This document shows positions 7,319 to 13,336 of a stretch of DNA of 14,848 bases, piece after piece; positions within the stretch are counted from its first letter, which is position 1, and the number at the start of each line of letters is the position of its first letter. The position numbers and the translations under genes are program-made. Below the pieces are notes generated by a model, which made no database searches, was not told where the DNA came from, and was given only the letters and a program-made list of their open reading frames with translations. The stretch comes from HRBIN24 sp035574155 (GTDB taxonomy: Bacteria > Chloroflexota > Dehalococcoidia > SM23-28-2 > HRBIN24), in NCBI GenBank assembly GCA_035574155.1, contig DATLZD010000056.1, positions 1 to 14,848 on the forward strand. Direction: 5' to 3'.

Positions 7319-7975
7319 ATGCTCGACAGACCACGAGCCTATGCTTACATAGACGGGTTCAACCTCTACTATGGCCTGCTGAAGAGGCAGATAGGTGTAG
7401 CTCGGGGGCATACCAAGTGGCTGGATATCCCCCGCTGGCTACGGCTGGTCGCTAAGAACGTGGATCTGCTCCACGTCCGCTATTTCACCGCTAGTATCAC
7501 TTCGCCTCCCCATGACCCGGACCGTTCCGAACGCCAGGACAGATATCTAAGGGCGTTGGCGGCGCTACCGGATGTGACCATCCACTTGGGGCATTTCCTT
7601 GAAAAGACCGTCAGGGTTCCGCTGGCTGACACCTGGCCCCATGAACCTCAATTTGTGCGAGTCCGATTGCCTGAGGAGAAAGGCTCTGATGTCAATCTCG
7701 CTGTGTTTCTCCTTCTCAATGCCTTTGATGATCGGTTTGACATTGCTATTGTTGTATCCAACGACTCCGACCTCACTACGGCCATAGAAGTGGTAACACG
7801 CAGGTTTCAGAAACAGGTCTGGGTCTTCAGCCCCTATAAACGAGTGAGCTATGCGCTGCGGAAGGTGGCATCGCACTACCGGGTATTACGCCTAGGTCCC
7901 GTGTTGGCATCTCAATTTCCCCCAGTAGTGCGCGATGCCCAAGGTAACGAAATCATGAAGCCCCTGAGCTGGTAG
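7319..7975 (+). CDS. NYN-domain (PIN-like) putative ribonuclease
   Basis: The 218-residue product resembles stand-alone NYN-family proteins, which have a PIN/FLAP-like fold and are usually predicted metal-dependent ribonucleases. Visible motifs are YIDGFNLYYG with Asp12 and Asn15, then EEKGSDVNLAVFLL with Asp124, and IVVSNDSDL with Asp149 and Asp151. Together these form the expected acidic cluster, so the enzyme looks intact. There is no signal peptide, membrane segment or fused domain. The ATG has AAGGA 3 nt upstream. Base use differs from both neighbours: four 60-base lines counted by hand in the gene gave 27-34 G+C, against roughly 40 in nearby rph. This suggests acquisition by transfer. 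No antitoxin-like small gene is visible beside it, so a toxin role is not supported. The target RNA is unknown. Confidence 0.85.
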   Translation: MLDRPRAYAYIDGFNLYYGLLKRQIGVARGHTKWLDIPRWLRLVAKNVDLLHVRYFTASITSPPHDPDRSERQDRYLRALAALPDVTIHLGHFLEKTVRVPLADTWPHEPQFVRVRLPEEKGSDVNLAVFLLLNAFDDRFDIAIVVSNDSDLTTAIEVVTRRFQKQVWVFSPYKRVSYALRKVASHYRVLRLGPVLASQFPPVVRDAQGNEIMKPLSW

Positions 7976-8000
7976 AATCGGCTCGGGCGGGTATGGACAC

Positions 8001-8735
8001 ATGATCCGCGGGGACGGTCGAAGGCCATACGAGCTGCGCACCCTCTCCTTCCAGGCGGGGGTCCTGGAGTTCGCCGAAGGCTCCTGCCTGGTGGAGATGG
8101 GGCGCACGCGCGTCCTCTGCGCCGCCACCGTCGAGGCCCGCGCCCCCCAGTTCGCCCGCGAGGCCGGCACCGGCTGGATCACCGCCGAATATGGCATGTT
8201 GCCCCGCTCCACTCTGCAGCGGACGCCCCGTGAGAGGGGGGCCACCAGCGGCCGCACCTACGAGATCCAGCGGCTTATCGGCCGCTCCCTGCGGTCGGTG
8301 GCCCAGCTGGACCTCTTGGGCGAGCGCACCATCGTCCTCGACTGCGACGTCCTTCAGGCCGATGGCGGCACCCGCACCGCCGCCATCAACGGCGGCTTCG
8401 TGGCCCTGGCCCTTGCCCTGCAGCGCCTGCTGGACAGCGGAGAGCTGCCGTCGCTTCCCTTGCGGGACCAGGTGGCCGCCGTCAGCGTGGGCATCGTGGA
8501 CGGGGTGCCCATGCTGGACCTGTGCTACGAAGAGGACGTGCGCGCCCAGGTGGACATGAACGTGGTCATGACTGGCTCCGGCCAGCTGGTGGAGGTCCAG
8601 GGCACCGCCGAAGGACACCCCTTCGACCGCCGCTCCCTTGACCAGCTCCTCGACCTCGCTTGGAAGGGTATCCAAGAGATACTGGCAGCCCAGCGCAGGG
8701 AGCTGGAGTTGGCTGGCGTTATGCTCCAGCCCTAG
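8001..8735 (+). CDS. rph: Ribonuclease PH (phosphorolytic 3' tRNA-processing exoribonuclease)
   Basis: RNase PH trims nucleotides from the 3' end of tRNA precursors using phosphate and releases nucleoside diphosphates. The 244-residue product is full length. Family signatures appear in order: GSCLVEMGRTRVLCAATVE, GWITAEYGMLPRST, SGRTYEIQRLIGRSLR, then the phosphate-binding CDVLQADGGTRTAAI, and DMNVVMTGSG...EVQGTAEGHPF near the C-terminus. ATG 8001 gives the expected MIRGDGRRPYELR start, but the ribosome-binding site is weak (GGGCGGG). A TAGAAT hexamer lying on the NYN stop codon (7973-7978) could be its -10 box, though no -35 fits. The stop codon interlocks with that of the convergent HIT gene. 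Base composition returns abruptly to the G+C-rich norm here. Confidence 0.97.
   Translation: MIRGDGRRPYELRTLSFQAGVLEFAEGSCLVEMGRTRVLCAATVEARAPQFAREAGTGWITAEYGMLPRSTLQRTPRERGATSGRTYEIQRLIGRSLRSVAQLDLLGERTIVLDCDVLQADGGTRTAAINGGFVALALALQRLLDSGELPSLPLRDQVAAVSVGIVDGVPMLDLCYEEDVRAQVDMNVVMTGSGQLVEVQGTAEGHPFDRRSLDQLLDLAWKGIQEILAAQRRELELAGVMLQP
8732..8735. other. CTAG palindrome shared by two convergent stop codons
   Basis: TAG at 8733-8735 ends rph on the plus strand. The complement of CTA at 8732-8734 is TAG and ends the HIT gene on the minus strand. The two genes overlap by exactly these 4 nt, so there is no room for a terminator between them, and each transcript must run into the other gene or end inside it. 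Confidence 0.9.
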
Positions 8736-9052
8736 GCGTACTCGCCCAGGAAGGTGCCGCCCAGAATGTGCACGTGGGCGTGCTCCTGCGATTGCATGGC
8801 GTCGAAGCCGAAGTTGGACAGCAAACGGAAGCCGTTGGGACAGTACTTGCGCCCCATCTCTACGGCCACTTCTCCCACCCTGCCCATGTCGCGCCACAGC
8901 TCTTCCTGGGTCATGTGCTGCTTCGGTATGGCCAGCAGCATCACCGGGACCCAGCGCAGCCGGTTGCGGAAGACCATCACCTCCTCGTCCTCGTAGAGGA
9001 CCTCGGCCGGCTCCCGGCGGGCCACGATCTCGCAGAAGACGCAGTAGCCCAT
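8732..9052 (-). CDS. HIT-family nucleotide hydrolase/transferase-like protein
   Basis: The 106-residue product is a compact histidine-triad protein. The N-terminus CVFCEIVARREPAEVLYED carries the CxxC pair common in HINT-type members. The C-terminal triad HAHVHILGG (His91, His93, His95) matches HxHxHxx and is catalytic in this family, which hydrolyses nucleotide phosphoramidates or dinucleotide polyphosphates. Conserved AIPKQHM and NFGFDAMQSQEHAH lie between. The length is typical for HINT-like proteins. The ATG lies 10 nt after the stop of the thiamine-diphosphate enzyme, so co-transcription is likely, although no clear Shine-Dalgarno precedes it. The true substrate cannot be read from sequence. 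Confidence 0.93.
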   Translation of the reverse strand: MGYCVFCEIVARREPAEVLYEDEEVMVFRNRLRWVPVMLLAIPKQHMTQEELWRDMGRVGEVAVEMGRKYCPNGFRLLSNFGFDAMQSQEHAHVHILGGTFLGEYA

Positions 9053-9062
9053 AGGGCGCGCG

Positions 9063-10706
9063 CTACATGAACTCGTAGCCGCCCCGCAGGCCTGGCGGCT
9101 CCTGGTCGATGATGACGTTGACGCAGGCCGGCTTGCCCGAGGCGAAGGCCCTCTCCAGGGCGGGACGGATCTGTTGGGGCTCGGTCACGAACTCGCCGTG
9201 CCCTCCCAGGGCCTCCACCACCTGGTCGTAGCGGGCGTTGTCGCCCAGCAGGGAGGCCACCACCCTGTCCTTGCCATACATCAGCTTCTGCCCGACGGTG
9301 ATCTGTCCCCACTGGCGGTCGTTGCCCACCACCGACACCACCGGCATGTTGAAGCGCACGAAGGTGTCGAACTCGAACCCATTGAGGCCGAAGGTGCCGT
9401 CACCGTTGACCATGAGGATGCGCTTGTTGGGGTAGACACAGGAGAGGGCCATGCAGAACCCGGTGCCCACCCCCAGGGTCCCGAAGGGGCCCGGGTCGTA
9501 CCACTGGCCCGGCTGGTTGATGGGGAGCACCTGGGCTGCCAGGTTGACGATGTCCCCCCCGTCGCCCACCACGATGGTGTTGTCGTCTACGAAGCTGGCC
9601 AGCTCCTTGCAGAGGCGCAGCGGGTGGATGGGCACCCGGTCCGAGTTCTCCCACTCCTCGCGCTGGGCACGGACCTTGTCCTCCTCCTCGCGCAGGGCCT
9701 TGACCCAGTCCCCGTGGCTGTAGCGGCGGCCCTCCAGCTCGGCCACGAGGGCCTGCAGGGCAGCCTTGGCATCGGCCTCCAGGGCCACGTCCACGTCCCG
9801 GTTGCGGCCCAGCTCCGACGGGTCCGAGTCTATCTGCACGATCTTGGTCTCGGGCCCGAAGCGGCGCCCATAGGCCAGCCGGAAGTCGAAGGGGGTGCCG
9901 ATGACCAGCACCACGTCTGCCTTGCTGAAGGCGGTGCGCCGGGTGCGAGAGAAGAAGAGCGGGTGGTCCTGACGGATGCAGCCTCGGCCCATGGCGTTCA
10001 GGTAGACGGGTGCGTCCAGAAGCTCGATGAGCTGGCGCAGCTCCTCATGGGCCTCGTCCCAGTATATTTGGGAGCCGGCCATGACCACGGGGCGCTCGGC
10101 CCTGGCCAGGAGCTGGGCGGCCTCCCTGACCACTTTGGGATCGGGATAGCGGCGCCCCTCCGGCCGGTAGCGCTCTGGGAAGTAGACCTCCGACTCCTCG
10201 ACCTTCTGGAAGAGGATGTCCGACGGTATCTCCAGGAAGACGGGGCCGCGGCGGCCGGTCATGGCATGGCGGAAGGCGGTGGCGATGTATTCCGGTATGC
10301 GCTTGGTCTCGTAGACACAGCGGGCCCACTTGGTGATGGGCCGCAGCAGCTCCACCTGGTCCATCTCCTGCAGGGCACCCATCTCGAAGCGGTTCAGGGG
10401 GCTGCGACCGCCGATGAGCAGCATGGGGCTCTTGTTGTGCCAGGCGTTGGCCACGGCGGTGACGGCATCGGTGACGCCTGGGCCGGCGGTGACCACCGCC
10501 ACCCCGCAGCGGCGGGTGGCCCGCGACCACCCCTCGGCGGCGTGGCCGGCGGCCTGCTCGTGTCGCACGTCGATGACGCGCACGTTCTCGTCCAGGCAGG
10601 CGTCGTAAATGGCCTGCACGTGGCCGCCGCACAGGGTGAAGATGACGTCCACCCCCTCGCGCTTGATGGCCTTCACCACCAGGTCTCCGCCGTCTACTAA
10701 GGCCAT
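9063..10706 (-). CDS. Thiamine-diphosphate-dependent enzyme (acetolactate synthase / 2-hydroxyacyl-CoA lyase family)
   Basis: The 547-residue product has the three-domain layout of the acetolactate synthase/decarboxylase superfamily. The N-terminal pyrimidine-binding domain carries the cofactor-activating Glu50 in DVRHEQAAGHAAEGWSR, then TAGPGVTDAVTAVAN and GPVFLEIPSDI. A central domain (about 190-330) includes VLVIGTPFDFRL and IVQIDSDPSELGRN. The C-terminal domain has the ThDP/Mg motif: GDG at 435-437, then 24 residues, then ND at 462-463. All cofactor residues are present, so the enzyme should be active. No regulatory subunit or other ilv gene is adjacent, which argues against the anabolic acetolactate synthase. 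A catabolic lyase or decarboxylase is likelier, but the substrate is unknown. GAGGAGGT 5 nt upstream fixes the ATG start. It diverges from the leucine-degradation-type operon and precedes the HIT gene. Confidence 0.88.
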   Translation of the reverse strand: MALVDGGDLVVKAIKREGVDVIFTLCGGHVQAIYDACLDENVRVIDVRHEQAAGHAAEGWSRATRRCGVAVVTAGPGVTDAVTAVANAWHNKSPMLLIGGRSPLNRFEMGALQEMDQVELLRPITKWARCVYETKRIPEYIATAFRHAMTGRRGPVFLEIPSDILFQKVEESEVYFPERYRPEGRRYPDPKVVREAAQLLARAERPVVMAGSQIYWDEAHEELRQLIELLDAPVYLNAMGRGCIRQDHPLFFSRTRRTAFSKADVVLVIGTPFDFRLAYGRRFGPETKIVQIDSDPSELGRNRDVDVALEADAKAALQALVAELEGRRYSHGDWVKALREEEDKVRAQREEWENSDRVPIHPLRLCKELASFVDDNTIVVGDGGDIVNLAAQVLPINQPGQWYDPGPFGTLGVGTGFCMALSCVYPNKRILMVNGDGTFGLNGFEFDTFVRFNMPVVSVVGNDRQWGQITVGQKLMYGKDRVVASLLGDNARYDQVVEALGGHGEFVTEPQQIRPALERAFASGKPACVNVIIDQEPPGLRGGYEFM

Positions 10707-10711
10707 GGCCT

Positions 10712-10719
10712 ACCTCCTC
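10712..10719 (-). promoter_or_regulatory. Strong Shine-Dalgarno of the thiamine-diphosphate enzyme
   Basis: On the minus strand this reads GAGGAGGT, 5 nt before ATG 10704-10706. It is close to a full anti-16S match and decides the start codon. Confidence 0.8.
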
Positions 10720-10740
10720 GCTGTCCGTCGCCGGCTAACC

Positions 10741-10746
10741 ATTATT
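10741..10746 (-). promoter_or_regulatory. Possible -10 box of the thiamine-diphosphate enzyme gene
   Basis: On the minus strand this reads AATAAT, a 5-of-6 match to TATAAT in otherwise G+C-rich DNA, 34 nt before the start codon. A start near 10734 would leave a leader of about 28 nt. No convincing -35 sits at 16-18 nt, so this is weak. Confidence 0.35.
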
Positions 10747-10784
10747 CTTGAACGCCGATGCGCCCCCTGTCATCCCCCTGGCAC

Positions 10785-10827
10785 CTGTGCCGTCCAGCTG
10801 TGCATCTGCTAAACTGGCTGTGCCGTC
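10785..10827. repeat. CTGTGCCGTC direct repeats in the divergent control region
   Basis: CTGTGCCGTC occurs exactly at 10785-10794 and 10818-10827, 33 nt apart start to start, about three helical turns. A third, degenerate copy (CTGTGCATC) lies at 10798-10806. The cluster surrounds TAAACT (10810-10815), a possible plus-strand -10 box for the carboxylase operon. The layout would suit a regulator binding one face of the helix. No family-specific operator is recognised, and chance cannot be excluded. Confidence 0.45.
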
Positions 10828-10921
10828 GGCCAGGGGTCCCTTGCTCGAGGCGGGGCCGGCGGGGTGAAGGTTTGGTCTGGACGTCTCCTGCTGCCGCTGA
10901 CGCCCAGGTCGCCGCCTTCCT

Positions 10922-10926
10922 GGAGG
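10922..10926 (+). promoter_or_regulatory. Shine-Dalgarno fixing the GTG start of the carboxylase beta subunit
   Basis: GGAGG (within GGAGGGGG) ends 8 nt before GTG 10935. It supports this GTG over the in-frame ATG 177 nt upstream, and the resulting N-terminus matches the family. Confidence 0.75.
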
Positions 10927-10934
10927 GGGCGCAG

Positions 10935-12545
10935 GTGCCGGTGCTGCCCACCGCCGTGGACACGGCCTCGGTCGAGTTCCGCCGTAACCGGGAGCACATG
11001 CGCGCCCTGGTGGCCGAGCTGCAGGAGCGGCTGGCCCAGGTGCGGCGGGGCGGGGACGAGGAGCAGGTCAGGCGCCACCGGGCCCGCGGCAAGCTGACGG
11101 CGCGCGAGCGCATCGAGCGACTCATCGACCCCGGCTCCGCCTTCCTGGAGCTAAGCCCCCTGGCCGCCTGGGACATGTATGAGGGCGAGGCGCCCTCGGC
11201 GGGCATCGTCACCGGCATCGGCCGCGTCTGCGGGCGGGAGGTGGTCATCATCGCCAACGACGCCACCGTCAAGGGAGGGACCTATTACCCGCTGACGGTG
11301 AAGAAGCACCTGCGCGCCCAGGAGGTGGCCGAGCAGAACTGGCTACCCTGCATCTACCTGGTGGACTCGGGCGGCGCCTTCCTGCCCTTGCAGGACGAGG
11401 TGTTCCCCGACCGTGACCACTTCGGGCGCATCTTCTACAACCAGGCCCGCATGTCGGCCAAGGGCATCCCCCAGATCGCGGTGGTGATGGGCCCCTGCAC
11501 CGCCGGGGGTGCCTACGTGCCGGCCATGAGCGACGAGACGGTCATCGTCCAGGGGACGGGGCACATCTTCATCGGGGGGCCGCCCCTGGTGAAGGCCGCC
11601 ACCGGCGAGGAGGTCTCGGCCGAGGAGCTGGGGGGCGCCTACGTCCACACCCACGTCTCGGGGGTGGCCGACCACTTCGCCCGCAGCGACGAGGAGGCTC
11701 TCTCCATCTGCCGCAGCATTGTGGCCAGCCTGGGGCGGGCGACCAAGGGCTGCCCCTGGCCGGTGGCCCAGCCGGAGCCGCCCCTCTATGACCCGGAAGA
11801 GATCTACGGCATCGTGCCTCCGGACTACCGCCAGTCCTACGACGTGCGGGAGGCCATCGCCCGGCTGGTGGACGGCAGCCGCTTCCACGAGTTCAAGGCC
11901 TCCTACGGGCCGACCCTGGTCTGTGGCTTCGCCCGCATCATGGGCTACCCGGTGGGCATCGTGGCCAACAACGGCGTCCTCTTCTCCGAGAGCGCCCTGA
12001 AGGGTGCCCACTTCGTCCAGCTCTGCGCCAAGCGGAAGGTGCCCCTGGTCTTCCTGCAGAACATCACCGGCTTCATGGTGGGGACCCGCTACGAGCATGA
12101 GGGCATCGCCAAGCACGGGGCTAAGATGGTGATGGCGGTGGCCTGTGCCGAGGTGCCCAAGTTCACGGTCATCATCGGCGGCTCCTTCGGGGCCGGCAAC
12201 TACGCCATGTGCGGCCGCGCCTACTCCCCCCGCCTGCTGTGGATGTGGCCCAACGCCCAGATATCGGTCATGGGCGGGCAGCAGGCGGCCAGCGTGCTGT
12301 TGACGGTGCGGCTGGAGAACCTGCGCGCCCGAGGGCAGGACATGACGCCCGAGGAGCAGGAAGAGTTCATGCGCCCCATCCTGGAGAAGTATGCCCGTGA
12401 GGGCAGCGCTTACTACAGCACCGCCCGCCTCTGGGACGACGGCATCCTGGACCCCCTGGACACCCGCCAGGCCCTGGCCCTGGGCATCAGCGCCGCCCTC
12501 AACGCCCCCATCCCCGACTCCCAGTTCGGGGTCTTCCGCATGTAG
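10935..12545 (+). CDS. liuB: Acyl-CoA carboxylase beta subunit, 3-methylcrotonyl-CoA carboxylase type
   Basis: This is the carboxyltransferase subunit: it moves carboxyl from carboxybiotin to an acyl-CoA, probably 3-methylcrotonyl-CoA in leucine breakdown. GTG 10935, with GGAGG 8 nt upstream, gives 536 residues and the family-typical start PVLPTAVD...EFRRN. Then come RGKLTARERIERLIDPGS and LELSPLAAWDMY. In the N-half crotonase-like domain are GGAYVPAMSDE and GGPPLVKAATGE (about residues 214-225), followed by SAEELGGAYVHTHVSGVADH. The C-half has NITGFMVGTRYEHEGIAKHG, GGSFGAGNYAM (about 415-425) and SVMGGQQAASVL. These motifs are characteristic of the methylcrotonyl/geranyl-CoA carboxylase branch rather than acetyl- or propionyl-CoA enzymes. 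Geranyl-CoA is the main alternative substrate. The hydratase gene follows after 2 nt. Confidence 0.93.
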   Translation: MPVLPTAVDTASVEFRRNREHMRALVAELQERLAQVRRGGDEEQVRRHRARGKLTARERIERLIDPGSAFLELSPLAAWDMYEGEAPSAGIVTGIGRVCGREVVIIANDATVKGGTYYPLTVKKHLRAQEVAEQNWLPCIYLVDSGGAFLPLQDEVFPDRDHFGRIFYNQARMSAKGIPQIAVVMGPCTAGGAYVPAMSDETVIVQGTGHIFIGGPPLVKAATGEEVSAEELGGAYVHTHVSGVADHFARSDEEALSICRSIVASLGRATKGCPWPVAQPEPPLYDPEEIYGIVPPDYRQSYDVREAIARLVDGSRFHEFKASYGPTLVCGFARIMGYPVGIVANNGVLFSESALKGAHFVQLCAKRKVPLVFLQNITGFMVGTRYEHEGIAKHGAKMVMAVACAEVPKFTVIIGGSFGAGNYAMCGRAYSPRLLWMWPNAQISVMGGQQAASVLLTVRLENLRARGQDMTPEEQEEFMRPILEKYAREGSAYYSTARLWDDGILDPLDTRQALALGISAALNAPIPDSQFGVFRM

Positions 12546-12547
12546 CC

Positions 12548-13336
12548 ATGTCAGGGCGAGTGGTGGAGGTGTCGCGCGAGGGCCCCGTGGCCCGCATCGT
12601 CCTCTGCCGGCCCCAGGTGCACAACGCCTTCGACGAGCACCTCATCGCCCAGCTGCACGAGGCCTTCCGCCGCCTCGCCACGGACGAGGGGGTGCGGGTG
12701 GTGGTCCTGGCGGCGGAGGGGCCCTCCTTCTGCGCCGGCGCCGACCTGGACTGGATGCGGCGCGCAGCCTCCTGGGGTGAGGAGGAGAACCGGCGGGACG
12801 CCGCCGCCCTGGCCGCCATGCTGCGGGCCGTGGCCGAGTGCCCGCGGCCGGTGGTGGCCCGGGTCCACGGCAACGCCTTCGGTGGCGGCGTGGGGCTGGT
12901 GGCGGCCGCCGACCTGGCCGTGGCGGCAGCCCCCGCCCAGTTCGCCTTCAGCGAGGTGCGGCTGGGACTGGCCCCGGCCACCATCGCCCCCCATGTGGTG
13001 GAGAAGATAGGCCCCGGCTGGGCCCTGAGGCTCTTTCTCACCGGCGAGCGCATCGATGCCCATCAGGCCCTACGCATCGGCCTGCTCTACCGGGTGGTCC
13101 CGCCGGAGGAGCTGGACACGGCCGTGGACGAGGTGGTGCGCCTGCTCCTTCTGGGCGGCCCCCAGGCCCAGGCGGCCTGCAAGGAGCTGGTGCGGCGGGT
13201 GGCCAGGGAGAGGGGCGCCCAGGTGGACGACTACACAGCCCGCCTCATCGCATCGTTGCGCAGCGGCGACGAGGGGCAGGAGGGAGTCCGCAGCTTCCTG
13301 GAGAAGCGGCGCCCTCGCTGGGCAGGCGAAGGCTGA
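12548..13336 (+). CDS. liuC: Enoyl-CoA hydratase, probable methylglutaconyl-CoA hydratase
   Basis: The crotonase-family product (262 residues) probably hydrates 3-methylglutaconyl-CoA to HMG-CoA, the step after the neighbouring carboxylase. The first oxyanion-hole segment is FCAGADLDWMRR (from about residue 61), a form typical of LiuC/AUH proteins. The second is GNAFGGGVGL (108-117). A catalytic Glu is expected at 136 in FSEVRLGLAPATIAPHVV, also a LiuC-like signature. The length is normal and no residue appears lost. The ATG is 2 nt after the carboxylase beta stop, and the stop overlaps the next ATG (TGATG), so the three genes are almost certainly one translationally coupled unit. A general short-chain enoyl-CoA hydratase is possible, but both motif and context favour the leucine pathway. 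Confidence 0.9.
   Translation: MSGRVVEVSREGPVARIVLCRPQVHNAFDEHLIAQLHEAFRRLATDEGVRVVVLAAEGPSFCAGADLDWMRRAASWGEEENRRDAAALAAMLRAVAECPRPVVARVHGNAFGGGVGLVAAADLAVAAAPAQFAFSEVRLGLAPATIAPHVVEKIGPGWALRLFLTGERIDAHQALRIGLLYRVVPPEELDTAVDEVVRLLLLGGPQAQAACKELVRRVARERGAQVDDYTARLIASLRSGDEGQEGVRSFLEKRRPRWAGEG

Larger units (their letters stand above)
10707..10934. other. Divergent intergenic control region
   Basis: These 228 nt separate the minus-strand thiamine enzyme from the plus-strand carboxylase operon. They contain the ribosome-binding site and a possible -10 box for the minus gene, a direct-repeat cluster near the centre, and the plus-strand ribosome-binding site at the right end. An open frame from ATG 10758 runs into the carboxylase gene, but its first 59 codons look unlike protein of this family, so I treat the stretch as non-coding. 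Confidence 0.7.

Noticed and set aside
7171..7975. TGGTAG at 7171-7176 and again at 7970-7975 as possible target-site repeats around the NYN islet
   Set aside because: Six bases is too short to be meaningful, the second copy is part of the NYN stop region, and no integrase, transposase or inverted ends are present.
9174..10700. Long plus-strand open frame opposite the thiamine enzyme gene
   Set aside because: This is an antisense shadow caused by high G+C at third positions: His/Gly/Val-rich with no recognisable domain, while the minus-strand frame has full ThDP motifs.
10758..10934. In-frame ATG extension of the carboxylase beta gene (59 extra residues)
   Set aside because: The extension is Arg/Cys/Pro-rich without family resemblance, lacks a ribosome-binding site and covers the control region. 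GTG 10935 has a good Shine-Dalgarno and gives the family-typical N-terminus.
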